Source: Trabulsiella odontotermitis (GTDB taxonomy: Bacteria; Pseudomonadota; Gammaproteobacteria; Enterobacterales; Enterobacteriaceae). From it: a DNA stretch of 64,000 nucleotides. Positions within the stretch are counted from its first letter, which is position 1, and the number at the start of each line of letters is the position of its first letter. A program made the position numbers and the translations under genes. Of the stretch, positions 41,957-50,039 are shown in pieces. The DNA is taken from the NCBI RefSeq assembly GCF_030053895.1, contig NZ_CP125781.1, forward strand, positions 2,356,001 to 2,420,000. Direction: 5' to 3'. The notes below the pieces were generated by a model. That model worked only from the letters and a program-made list of their open reading frames with translations, was not told the DNA's origin and made no database searches.

Positions 41957-42943
41957 ATGTCTGTTGTTGTGATTACTGGTGGCAGTGCGGGCGCAGGAAA
42001 AGCCACTGCCCTGCGTTTTGCCGATGCCGGATACGATATTGCTGTTATCGCCAGGGGCGATGCGGGGCTGGAAGCCACGCGTGTCGCCTGTGAACGTCGC
42101 GGCGTCAGGGTGCAGGTCTTCAGCGTTGACGTTGCTGATGCCGACGCGGTAATGCAGGCGGCGCGTGAGACGGAAGAAAACCTCGGCGAGATCGCGGTCT
42201 GGGTCAACAATGCCATGTGTGCCGTTCTCTCGCCTTTTGCAACGATGAGCCACGACGAGTTTCGCCGGGTGACAGAAGTGACCTATTTTGGCTTCGTCAA
42301 CGGCACCCGGGCGGCGCTTGAAGTGATGGCCCGGCGTAATCGTGGCGTGATTATTCAGGTCGGTTCTGCGCTTGCGTACCGCTCCATTCCACTTCAGTCG
42401 GCTTACTGTGGCGCAAAAGCGGCAATCCGCGGTTTTACCGATGCGGTGCGCACAGAACTGATGCATGAGAAAAGCGGCATTCAGATAACCATGGTGCAGT
42501 TGCCGGGCATGAACACGCCGCAGTTCGCCTGGGCGCGAAATAAAATGGGATTCGCGATGCAGCCGGTGCCGCCAGTCTATCAGCCCGAGGTCGCCGCCGA
42601 GGCGATTTATTCCGTTACCCGGCGCCCGGTTCGTGAACTGTGGGTGGGTAAAAGCACGTTACAGTCGATCGTCGGCCAGTTTCTGTTCCCGCGTTTTCTC
42701 GATCGTCTGATGGTGAAGAAAGCCTGGGCGGGTCAACTCACCGGAGAGCCGCATTTCACTGCGCAGGATGACAACCTGTTCACCCCACTACAGGAGCATC
42801 ACCACACCCACGGGCGCTTCGGTGAGGGTGCCAGAAACCAGGCGCTGAACGTCTCTTCCGACCTGCCAGGCAAAGCCCTCTCCTGCGCGGCGGTGGTCAC
42901 CGGCGTGCTGGTGCTGGCACGGTTGCTGCAGCGAAAACGTTAG
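41957..42943 (+). CDS. SDR-family oxidoreductase with C-terminal extension
   Basis: A 328-residue short-chain dehydrogenase. The cofactor motif is TGGSAGAGKA (residues 7-16) with Ala where TGxxxGIG usually has Ile. Catalytic Ser and YCGAK (Tyr-x3-Lys) are present. After the ~240-residue SDR core a ~85-residue tail ends in a hydrophobic helix (about 304-322), suggesting membrane anchoring. Such proteins occur in bacterial stress islands. Substrate unknown. Its stop overlaps the converging GH13 gene by four bases (TTAG). Confidence 0.85.
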   Translation: MSVVVITGGSAGAGKATALRFADAGYDIAVIARGDAGLEATRVACERRGVRVQVFSVDVADADAVMQAARETEENLGEIAVWVNNAMCAVLSPFATMSHDEFRRVTEVTYFGFVNGTRAALEVMARRNRGVIIQVGSALAYRSIPLQSAYCGAKAAIRGFTDAVRTELMHEKSGIQITMVQLPGMNTPQFAWARNKMGFAMQPVPPVYQPEVAAEAIYSVTRRPVRELWVGKSTLQSIVGQFLFPRFLDRLMVKKAWAGQLTGEPHFTAQDDNLFTPLQEHHHTHGRFGEGARNQALNVSSDLPGKALSCAAVVTGVLVLARLLQRKR

Positions 42944-44559
42944 TCGCGTGGTTGGCTGAACCACCGGTAGCCATAGCCGCCAAGTTCAACGCCCGCTTCA
43001 GCGTCGGGTGCTGAATAGCGTTTGTCTTCGAGACAGGCCTCCCAGTAGCCGTCCGCCAACTGTTCGAGGGTGACACTGGCGGGCCGATCGCTGAAATTCG
43101 CCAGCGTCAGCACTCTTTTGGTTTCGCTTTGATAGAGAATGACCAGTACGGACGCCTGCTCAACGCGGACAATGGTAAACGGCGCATTGCCGATTTCCGG
43201 CAGTACCGCCCGCGCGTTAACCATATCGATAATCCGGTGCAGCAGCGAGTTTCGGCTCAGCAGTGACTTTTCAACATTAACCTGTTGATAGCGCCACGGA
43301 CCGGACGAAATGGGAGCACGAATCATTTTTTCCGGGGCCGCGCGGGAAAACCCGGCCGCCTCGCGGGATGACCACTGCATCGGCGTTCGTACCGCATAGC
43401 GCTCTTCAAGCCGGAGATCGTCTCCCATGCCAATTTCGTCGCCGTAGCGCATCACCGGCACACCAGGCAGCGACAGCAATATCGCATGTGCCACAGCGAG
43501 GTGCTGAAGATTCCCCGACAGCATCGGCGCCAGCCGCCGGCGGATGCCGCGCTGATACACATACATCGTCTTATCCGGCGCGAACGCGTTGAGCACCGCT
43601 TTCTTGTCGGCCTCGCTAATGCCTTCCAGATCCAGCTCATCATGATTACGCAGCCAGTTGGCGAAGCAGCACCCGTCGGGTGGCATGATCATTTTATCCA
43701 GCGCGTCGATCATCGGACGCGCGCTTTTCCGCGCCAGACTGACGTAGAAATATTTGTTCAGCCAAAAATTGAGCGCAATATGCAGGCGATCGCCATCGCC
43801 AAAATAGTGCCGGTACTCTTTCACCGGTACGTCCACTTCACCAAGGATAATCGCCTGGGGATTGTTGCTGGCAATGAGCTGGCGCAGATGATTGAGGATC
43901 CAGTATCCCTCTTTTTCATTCCCTTTCCCGGCCTGCTTTGTGAGGTGCGACGCGGCATCCAGCCGGAACCCCGACACACCGAGTTTAAGCCAGAACAGCA
44001 CGATGTTGTCGATCTCTTCAACCACCGCCGGTAAGGCCAGATTCAGATCCGGCTCGTGATGGTAAAACATATGCCGGTAATACTTTTTTGCCTCGTCGTC
44101 CCAGCTCCAGACGCTTTTCTCTACGCCGGGAAACATCGGCGGATCGTCGTTGGGATCGGGCTCATCAGCCCAGAGATAATAGTCTCTGTAGGGTGAGTGT
44201 TTATCGCGCCTCGCCTGCTGAAACCAAGGGTGCTGCGACGAGGTATGCTGGATCACCAGCTCAATGATGACGCGCAATCCCAGCGCCTTCGCCTGGCTGA
44301 CAAACTCGATAAACGCTGAGATCGGGCCAAAACGCGGATCCGGCTGCAGATGATCCGTCACGTCATAACCTTCATCCAGGAATGGTGTCTGGTAAAAAGG
44401 CGTTATCCAGACGGTGGTCGCGCCGAGGCGGCGAATGTATTGCAGCTTTTCGGTGATCCCTTCGATGTCACCACATCCGTCACCGTTTGAATCATAAAAA
44501 AGCGAAGTGTCTATCTGATAAATCACCGCCTGGCTGTACCAGCTTTTTTTTGCTTTCAT
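42940..44559 (-). CDS. GH13 alpha-glucan/trehalose-synthase-like enzyme
   Basis: Alpha-amylase-family glycoside hydrolase of 539 residues, closest in pattern to trehalose synthase (maltose-trehalose interconversion). A (beta/alpha)8 barrel carries nucleophile D201 (GFRLDAASH), acid/base E241 (ILGEVDV) and the H306-D307 transition-state pair (LRNHDELD). Region I reads ELVIQHTS: the usually conserved Asn before His is Gln104. A C-terminal beta domain follows about 460. It has no signal peptide, so it is cytoplasmic. It is last gene of the eight-gene yciG operon, 25 bases after the 41-residue ORF, fitting a compatible-solute role in stress. Confidence 0.85.
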   Translation of the reverse strand: MKAKKSWYSQAVIYQIDTSLFYDSNGDGCGDIEGITEKLQYIRRLGATTVWITPFYQTPFLDEGYDVTDHLQPDPRFGPISAFIEFVSQAKALGLRVIIELVIQHTSSQHPWFQQARRDKHSPYRDYYLWADEPDPNDDPPMFPGVEKSVWSWDDEAKKYYRHMFYHHEPDLNLALPAVVEEIDNIVLFWLKLGVSGFRLDAASHLTKQAGKGNEKEGYWILNHLRQLIASNNPQAIILGEVDVPVKEYRHYFGDGDRLHIALNFWLNKYFYVSLARKSARPMIDALDKMIMPPDGCCFANWLRNHDELDLEGISEADKKAVLNAFAPDKTMYVYQRGIRRRLAPMLSGNLQHLAVAHAILLSLPGVPVMRYGDEIGMGDDLRLEERYAVRTPMQWSSREAAGFSRAAPEKMIRAPISSGPWRYQQVNVEKSLLSRNSLLHRIIDMVNARAVLPEIGNAPFTIVRVEQASVLVILYQSETKRVLTLANFSDRPASVTLEQLADGYWEACLEDKRYSAPDAEAGVELGGYGYRWFSQPRD

Positions 44560-44584
44560 TTTGTGATTGCGCCTTTCTGATCAT

Positions 44585-44710
44585 TTACGTATGCAGGCCG
44601 GCCAGCGTCATCAACCAACGCAACAACGAACTGACCGCCAGCAAGGCCAGGACGCTTCCCAGCCATATCAGCACCATCCACCCGGCTCTGACTGCTATTT
44701 TTCGTACCAT
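44585..44710 (-). CDS. DUF2474-like small subunit of the bd oxidase
   Basis: A 41-residue single-helix protein starting MVRKIAVRAGWMVLIWLGSV and ending TLAGLHT. The basic N-terminus, the W-x2-LIWLGSVLAL helix and the gene position directly after the subunit II gene match DUF2474, a CydX-like small subunit family found with cyanide-insensitive-type bd oxidases. Its ATG overlaps the previous stop by one base (TAATG), so translation is coupled. It probably stabilises the haem pocket of subunit I. Confidence 0.8.
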   Translation of the reverse strand: MVRKIAVRAGWMVLIWLGSVLALLAVSSLLRWLMTLAGLHT

Positions 44711-45720
44711 TAATGATACCCTTCATCGCTTTGCACTTTGCCGCGAAAGACGTAGTAGCTCCAGGCGGTGTACACCAGGATCACCGGGACAATCAGCAAC
44801 GTGCCGACCAGCATAAAGAGCTGGCTGGCGAGCGGTGCCGCAGCCTGCCAGATCGTAATATTCGGTGGAATAATGTGAGGCCATACGCTGATACCCAGCC
44901 CGCTGAAGCCAAGAAAAACGAGCCCTAATGTCAGGACAAACGGCCAGGCGTGGCTGCTGGCGCGCCGTGTCTGCCGCCACAACCACAGGCTGAAGACGAT
45001 GACCAGCGCCGGTACCGGCATAAAGTAAAAGAGATTTGGCAATGAAAACCAGCGTTCAGCAATTTTGGGCAGCGTCAGCGGCGTCCACAGGCTGACAATC
45101 GCAATGGCGACCAGCAACGCCAACAGGAAACTGCGCGACAGTGAGCGCATCTGCGACTGCAGCGCGTTACTGCTTTTGAGGATCAACCATGTCGAACCCA
45201 ACAGGCTGTACGCCACCATCAGCCCGATGCCACAGAACAGATTAAAGGGCGTGATCCAGTCCAGCGCGCTCCCCGCGAACTGACGGCCAACGACCGGGAA
45301 ACCGTGAATAATGGCGCCCACCGCAACACCCTGACTGAACGTCGCCAGCATCGAACCGCCCATAAAAGAATAGTCCCAGAACGACCGGTGTTCTTCCGTC
45401 GCTTTGAAACGAAACTCAAACGCCACACCACGAAAGATCAACCCAATCAGCATCGCAGTCAAAGGGATGGTCAGCGCATCGATGATCACTGCGTAGGCCA
45501 GCGGAAAAGCACCAAACAGCCCGGCGCCGCCGAGCACCAGCCAGGTTTCGTTACCATCCCACACCGGCGCCACACTGTTCACCATCGCGTCCCGTTCCTC
45601 TTTACCACGGACAAACAGGAACAGAATGCCAATACCCAGATCGAACCCGTCCATGATGATGTACATCAGCGTGGCAAAGACAATGATCGCAAACCAAATC
45701 ACCGCAACATCGATACCCAT
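44710..45720 (-). CDS. Cytochrome bd-type ubiquinol oxidase subunit II (CydB/CioB)
   Basis: A 336-residue membrane subunit with eight to nine helices (IWFAIIVFATLMYIIMDGFDLGIGILF at the start, GNETWLVLGGAGLFGAFPLAYA). It is shorter than E. coli CydB (379) and matches the cyanide-insensitive (CIO) branch. It partners subunit I in quinol oxidation and O2 reduction without proton pumping. The ATG overlaps the subunit I stop by one base (TGATG). Confidence 0.92.
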   Translation of the reverse strand: MGIDVAVIWFAIIVFATLMYIIMDGFDLGIGILFLFVRGKEERDAMVNSVAPVWDGNETWLVLGGAGLFGAFPLAYAVIIDALTIPLTAMLIGLIFRGVAFEFRFKATEEHRSFWDYSFMGGSMLATFSQGVAVGAIIHGFPVVGRQFAGSALDWITPFNLFCGIGLMVAYSLLGSTWLILKSSNALQSQMRSLSRSFLLALLVAIAIVSLWTPLTLPKIAERWFSLPNLFYFMPVPALVIVFSLWLWRQTRRASSHAWPFVLTLGLVFLGFSGLGISVWPHIIPPNITIWQAAAPLASQLFMLVGTLLIVPVILVYTAWSYYVFRGKVQSDEGYH

Positions 45721-47123
45721 CAGAATTTCTCCTCTGGTGGTAATTTTTCCGCCGCAGAGAGTGGGCGTGCCGGTGTGCCCTCGGTATGCAGAGTCAGATC
45801 CTGCTCCGGTTTCGGGCCTTTCTTGATAAGCCGAATCAGGTATAAATAGCCAACGCCGAACACTGCAAAATAGACCACAATAAAGGCGATCAGGCTGATG
45901 CTCATCTGCAAAGTGCTGTGCGCGGAGACGGCATCACGGGTGCGCAACAGGCCATACACCACCCATGGCTGGCGCCCGACTTCGGTGGTTATCCACCCGG
46001 CCAGAATGGCTACCAGCCCCATCGGTCCCATGCCCAGCGCGAACCACAAAAAGGGGCGCGACTGGTAAAGACGTTTTTTGTAGCGTAACCAGAGTCCCGC
46101 CAGCCCCATCGCAATCATTAACAGACCAGTGCCGACCATGACGCGGAACGACCAGAAAACGATAGTGGAGTTGGGTCTGTTTTCGGCAGGGAAATCTTTC
46201 AGGGCAGGCACTTGTTTATCGAGACTATGGGTGAGGATCAGGCTACCCAGCCCGGGGATCGCCAGTGGGTAACGGGTCCGTTCTTCTTCCATGTCAGGCA
46301 GGCCAAACAGCAGCAGCGGCGTCGCCTCTCCCGGTTTATTTTCCCAGTGCCCTTCTATGGCAGCGATTTTGGCGGGCTGATGTTCAAGCGTATTCAGCCC
46401 GTGCATATCGCCAATCACGGCCTGTACTGGAGCGACCAGCAACGCCATCCACAGCGCCATGGAAAACATTTTTCGCACTGCCGGGGTGTCATTGCCCCGC
46501 AACAGATGCCATGCGGCTGACGCGCCGACAAACAATGCGCTACTGAGAAACGCGGCAGTAGACATATGAATCAGCCGCCAGGGGAACGACGGGTTAAAGA
46601 TGATCGACATCCAGCTGTCCGGCACCACCTGTCCGTCGGCAATATGGAACCCTTGCGGGGTGTGCATCCAGCTGTTTGAGGCGAGGATCCAGAAGGTGGA
46701 CATCAGCGTGCCCAGCGCAACCATGCAGGTGGCGAAAAAATGCAGTCCAGGCCCGACCTTATTCCAGCCAAACAGCATGACGCCAAGAAACCCTGCCTCC
46801 AGGAAGAAGGCAGTGAGTACCTCGTAGGTCAGCAATGGTCCGGTAATGCTCCCTGCAAACTGCGAAAAGCCGCTCCAGTTGGTCCCGAACTGATAAGCCA
46901 TCACCAGACCAGACACCACCCCCATCCCGAAATTGACGGCAAAAATGCTGAGCCAGAAATGATAAAGCGACCGCCAGAGCGCGTTACGAGTTTTCAGCCA
47001 CATCCCTTCAAGCACCACCAGATAACTGGCGAGTCCGATGGTCAGGGCGGGGAAAATGATATGAAAGGAGACCGTAAACGCAAATTGTAGTCTGGCAAGA
47101 TGAAAGGCATCTAACTCAGCCAT
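45720..47123 (-). CDS. Cytochrome bd-type ubiquinol oxidase subunit I (CydA/CioA)
   Basis: A 467-residue subunit I. Haem ligands are H21, H186 and M329, corresponding to E. coli H19, H186 and M393. The quinol-binding segment (LEHQPAKIAAIEGHW, about 246-260) is present, but the Q-loop is short: the protein is 55 residues below E. coli CydA (522), the mark of the CIO-type branch. GRQPWVVYGLLRT is conserved. It is likely a second or third bd oxidase of the cell, here tied to stress genes. GGAG precedes the ATG. Confidence 0.93.
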   Translation of the reverse strand: MAELDAFHLARLQFAFTVSFHIIFPALTIGLASYLVVLEGMWLKTRNALWRSLYHFWLSIFAVNFGMGVVSGLVMAYQFGTNWSGFSQFAGSITGPLLTYEVLTAFFLEAGFLGVMLFGWNKVGPGLHFFATCMVALGTLMSTFWILASNSWMHTPQGFHIADGQVVPDSWMSIIFNPSFPWRLIHMSTAAFLSSALFVGASAAWHLLRGNDTPAVRKMFSMALWMALLVAPVQAVIGDMHGLNTLEHQPAKIAAIEGHWENKPGEATPLLLFGLPDMEEERTRYPLAIPGLGSLILTHSLDKQVPALKDFPAENRPNSTIVFWSFRVMVGTGLLMIAMGLAGLWLRYKKRLYQSRPFLWFALGMGPMGLVAILAGWITTEVGRQPWVVYGLLRTRDAVSAHSTLQMSISLIAFIVVYFAVFGVGYLYLIRLIKKGPKPEQDLTLHTEGTPARPLSAAEKLPPEEKF

Positions 47124-47151
47124 TATTATCTCCTGAATTTACCCGGACGAT

Positions 47152-47661
47152 TTATTTTTTGGCTTCAACGCCTTCTGCTTCTGAACGCAGGATAAATTGC
47201 TCCGTGACTTCAGGAAGATGCTGCAATAACCAGTCGGCCATATTGCGTTCTTCTGCAAGAATAGTCTGAATTGCCGGGATGGAGGCGGTATCCCCTGCTT
47301 TTTCAGCGGCGATCAGCAGCGCGGTATAACAGGCAATTTCAAATTGCTCAAAGACATACCCGCTAATAGCGCCTTTGACAATTTCGTCTGACGGAAACAT
47401 GCCACCAATAGATTGCCCCAGCGCCGCCAGCTTGCTCATTGAATCTTTAATTACGGAGCGGGAAATACCGTTCTGATCAATAATACCCTCGAGAACAGTC
47501 AACTGGCGTTTTGTTTCAAAAAGATGCTGTTCAATTCTGGCTTTTAAATCCGGATAATTGTCTATCCGACTTGCCATTGATTCAAGCATTGATTCTGCTT
47601 GTTTTTCCATTGCATGGGCGTCACGTAACCAGTCGTGATAATTTTCTATATGCGTCATCAT
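47152..47661 (-). CDS. yciE: YciE, DUF892 ferritin-like protein
   Basis: A 169-residue four-helix ferritin-like protein (E. coli YciE 168) with HDWLRDAHAMEKQAESML and YVFEQFEIACYTAL supplying possible di-metal ligands (Glu, His). YciE/YciF are RpoS/Rcs-regulated stress proteins of unclear biochemistry. GAGGAAAA precedes ATGATG. It lies 28 bases before the bd-oxidase genes. Confidence 0.92.
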   Translation of the reverse strand: MMTHIENYHDWLRDAHAMEKQAESMLESMASRIDNYPDLKARIEQHLFETKRQLTVLEGIIDQNGISRSVIKDSMSKLAALGQSIGGMFPSDEIVKGAISGYVFEQFEIACYTALLIAAEKAGDTASIPAIQTILAEERNMADWLLQHLPEVTEQFILRSEAEGVEAKK

Positions 47662-47683
47662 TTTTCCTCGCGATATTTATCAG

Positions 47684-47896
47684 CTATTCAGATTTGGGAT
47701 TTTCATCCTCTGCAGCCTGATCGGCTCTTGCGGCGCTATAACCAGATAAATGTCCAACAATATTTGCATAAATACTGATGATAATTACCCACAGCACGCT
47801 GTCTTTCCACCAGATAACGGATGGTATGGCAAGGGCGCACCATGTAACAGCGGCTGCGAGATGACATCGTTTAATAATGCGTGGCGCCAGACTCAT
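47684..47896 (-). CDS. Small unknown membrane protein between yciF and yciE
   Basis: A 70-residue protein with two predicted helices (about 11-30, AAAVTWCALAIPSVIWW; about 33-53, VLWVIIISIYANIVGHLSGY) and an acidic C-terminus ending ENPKSE. I do not recognise it; E. coli has no gene between yciF and yciE. Spacing of 28 and 22 bases to its neighbours shows it belongs to the operon. The start is uncertain because the only ribosome site is AAGGG nine bases upstream. Confidence 0.75.
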   Translation of the reverse strand: MSLAPRIIKRCHLAAAVTWCALAIPSVIWWKDSVLWVIIISIYANIVGHLSGYSAARADQAAEDENPKSE

Positions 47897-47924
47897 TCCT
47901 GTTAGCCCTTAATAATTAACGCGA

Positions 47925-48425
47925 TTATGCCGTTTTTTGCGCGCCCTGATTGACTTTCCCTACTGCAATATCAGTAAGTTTCAAATCGGCGCTTTTTTCC
48001 TCTTCCAGCGTTTCCGCCAGAAGTTTTACCGCTTTCCGGTAGCCGAGCTGTTCCGCCAGGGTACAAAGCGTACCGTAAGCGGCAATTTCGTAGTGCTCGA
48101 CTTTCTGGGCCGCGGCAATTAACGCAGCATCACGTACTTCATTTTTTTCCGTGGATTCAATGACTTCATTGGCTTCTTCGATAAGCCCTTCCATAGCAAT
48201 ACATTTCATTCGCTTAATACGAACATTGGCTTCTTGCTCGACAAGCTGATCGATGCGCTCAATTTGCCCCTGGGTTTCTTCAAGGTGGCTGCTGAATGCA
48301 GTTTTCAATTGTTCACTGGAGGCTTCTCTTGCCAGTTTGGAAAGGGCACGGGTGAGTTGCTTCTCTGCACTATAAGTATCAGATAATAGATGGATAAAGA
48401 TATCTTCTATGCTCTGAATTTTCAT
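47925..48425 (-). CDS. yciF: YciF, DUF892 ferritin-like protein
   Basis: A 166-residue helical ferritin-like protein, same length as E. coli YciF from ATG 48425 (AGGAG eight bases upstream). IQSIEDIFIHLLSDTYSAEKQL and KVEHYEIAAYGTL carry the conserved Glu/His positions of a di-iron-type site. YciF forms dimers in E. coli. It follows yciG by 97 bases. Confidence 0.93.
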   Translation of the reverse strand: MKIQSIEDIFIHLLSDTYSAEKQLTRALSKLAREASSEQLKTAFSSHLEETQGQIERIDQLVEQEANVRIKRMKCIAMEGLIEEANEVIESTEKNEVRDAALIAAAQKVEHYEIAAYGTLCTLAEQLGYRKAVKLLAETLEEEKSADLKLTDIAVGKVNQGAQKTA

Positions 48426-48522
48426 GCTGTATACTCCTGTATTATTTCCGGAAGCTGCGAGCCCGGAGACCCGCAGCGTGCTCATTTCATTCACAATTGC
48501 AATGAAATATTAGTCGTGAAAA

Positions 48523-48708
48523 TTATTTGTCGCCAGATTTACGACCGCCACCATGGCTGCTTTGGCCGCCTTTTTTCCCGGCTTCGGATGCACGTTCAGG
48601 GTCATTTTTAAAATTCCCACCGCTGTGCTGTCCGCCTTTACGTCCTGCTTCAGACGCTTTTTCTCGATCTTCTGCGAAATTACCTGAACCGCCTCTATGC
48701 TCTGCCAT
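48523..48708 (-). CDS. yciG: YciG, KGG-repeat stress protein
   Basis: A 61-residue hydrophilic glycine-rich protein with two copies of the KGG motif (AGRKGGQHSGGNF and AGKKGGQSSHGGG), as in general-stress proteins. E. coli YciG (59 residues) is RpoS-controlled and affects motility. AAAGGT precedes the ATG. It is first gene of an eight-gene operon reaching to 42940. The 291 bases upstream, shared with the divergent SDR gene, are A+T-rich and presumably hold both promoters. Confidence 0.93.
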   Translation of the reverse strand: MAEHRGGSGNFAEDREKASEAGRKGGQHSGGNFKNDPERASEAGKKGGQSSHGGGRKSGDK

Positions 48709-48963
48709 AACGTTACCTTTTTACATTGTTGAAAAAGTAATGACATGCGTTTGCATATCATCGCCGTGGATATTTAACACTAGTCACTACCACCGTATAG
48801 TCAAATATAAAAAATCATATTGCGCTACAATAAACGAGACGGCAAAATATGAATAAAACCTTAAAAATAATGAGGTAACAGAGCATCTCTCTTTATGAAA
48901 AAATTATTTTCAAGGTTTCTCCTCTAATTATTCTTATTTATCCCACGAACGGCGAAACAGCGT

Positions 48964-48970
48964 CTATTCT
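48964..48970 (+). promoter_or_regulatory. Possible sigma-S-type -10 before the YghA-like gene
   Basis: CTATTCT, close to the extended CTATACT -10 favoured by RpoS, lies 29 bases before the ATG, with AAGGAGG at 48987-48993 between. No convincing -35 is seen, which is common for RpoS promoters. Confidence 0.3.
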
Positions 48971-48999
48971 TAAAACTCACGTGTTCAAGGAGGCCAATT

Positions 49000-49884
49000 A
49001 TGAGTGACAACGCAAACCACTCGCAGCACTATCCCCGCCCACCCTTTGTTAAACAGCCACAGAATCCGCCGGGACTGGCATCGGAAATGAAACCGATCCC
49101 CGATCATGGTGAAACCAGCTACAAAGGGTCTGGACGGCTTCTCGGTAAAAAGGCGCTGATCACCGGTGGTGATTCCGGGATAGGACGCGCTGTGGCTATC
49201 GCGTTTGCCCGTGAAGGCGCCGACGTCGCCATCAACTACCTGCCCGAAGAAGAGAGCGATGCGGAAACCGTCATTGAACTCATCAAGGCGGAGGGCGGCA
49301 AAGCGATCCCCATCCCGGGGGATATTCGTGATGAGGCCTTTTGTGGTTCTCTGGTGGAAAAAGCAGTCCAGCAACTGGGCGGGCTGGATATTCTGGTGAA
49401 TAACGCAGGTCGTCAGCAGTATTGCGAATCCATTGAAGATCTGACGACGGAGGCGTTTGACGCGACCTTTAAGACCAACGTTTATGCGACGTTCTGGATC
49501 ACCAAAGCAGCGCTGCGACACCTGAAAGCCAACGCGGTGATTATTAACACTTCCTCCGTGCAGGCGTTTAAACCCAGCGCTATTCTTCTCGATTACGCTC
49601 AGACCAAAGCCTGTCTGGTGGCCTTCACCAAAGCGCTGGCCAAACAGCTCGGGCCGAAAGGCATTCGGGTGAATGCCGTCGCACCGGGGCCTTACTGGAC
49701 CGTGTTGCAGTCCAGCGGTGGTCAGCCTGAGGAAAAAGTGCAGCAGTTTGGCGCAGACGCGCCATTGGGTCGCCCGGGGCAACCGGTAGAGATCGCACCG
49801 CTGTACGTTACCCTCGCCTCCGACGCCTGCTCTTACGCGTCCGGCCAGGTGTGGTGTTCCGACGGTGGGACCGGCACGCTGTAA
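49000..49884 (+). CDS. YghA-like SDR oxidoreductase
   Basis: A 294-residue SDR of the YghA/YdaD general-stress group: a ~45-residue leader (PPGLASEMKPIPDHGETSYKGSGRL), then the core with TGGDSGIGRA (residues 55-64), NNAG, catalytic Ser and YAQTK. Length equals E. coli YghA but identity looks only moderate, so it is a paralogue. AAGGAGG precedes the ATG. It is divergent from the yciG operon and ends at a strong terminator. Confidence 0.9.
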   Translation: MSDNANHSQHYPRPPFVKQPQNPPGLASEMKPIPDHGETSYKGSGRLLGKKALITGGDSGIGRAVAIAFAREGADVAINYLPEEESDAETVIELIKAEGGKAIPIPGDIRDEAFCGSLVEKAVQQLGGLDILVNNAGRQQYCESIEDLTTEAFDATFKTNVYATFWITKAALRHLKANAVIINTSSVQAFKPSAILLDYAQTKACLVAFTKALAKQLGPKGIRVNAVAPGPYWTVLQSSGGQPEEKVQQFGADAPLGRPGQPVEIAPLYVTLASDACSYASGQVWCSDGGTGTL

Positions 49885-49889
49885 ACCAC

Positions 49890-49917
49890 AACGGCAGGGA
49901 AACCTGCCGTTTGTTTT
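49890..49917 (+). terminator. Terminator after the YghA-like gene
   Basis: A 9-bp perfect stem AACGGCAGG/CCTGCCGTT with a GAAA tetraloop is followed by TGTTTT, five bases after the stop codon. Confidence 0.88.
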
Positions 49918-50000
49918 ATTGCCAAATTAAATTTCCCCAAACTTCAATATCTTTGGTTGCAGACCCGATAAGCCGCTTGATTCGTTCCGTTAATTCGCAA

Positions 50001-50020
50001 TACTGTATATAAATACAGTA
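50001..50020 (+). promoter_or_regulatory. LexA box (SOS operator) of umuDC
   Basis: TACTGTATATAAATACAGTA contains CTGT-N8-ACAG and is nearly identical to the umuDC operator of E. coli. It ends 19 bases before the umuD ATG. Strong LexA repression and late SOS induction are expected. Confidence 0.95.
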
Positions 50021-50039
50021 TGCAGTAAGGATCACCATC

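Noticed and set aside
42916..42930. TGGCAC...TTGC resembling a sigma-54 promoter at the end of the SDR gene
   Set aside because: The spacing between the two blocks is far too short and the site is inside coding sequence facing the converging gene.
48849..48929. Two tiny frames (9 and 10 codons) between yciG and the YghA-like gene
   Set aside because: Too short, poor ribosome sites and A+T-rich context in which such frames arise by chance.
49000..49782. A 265-codon minus-strand frame opposite the YghA-like SDR
   Set aside because: Shadow of a gene with SDR motifs and an ideal ribosome site.
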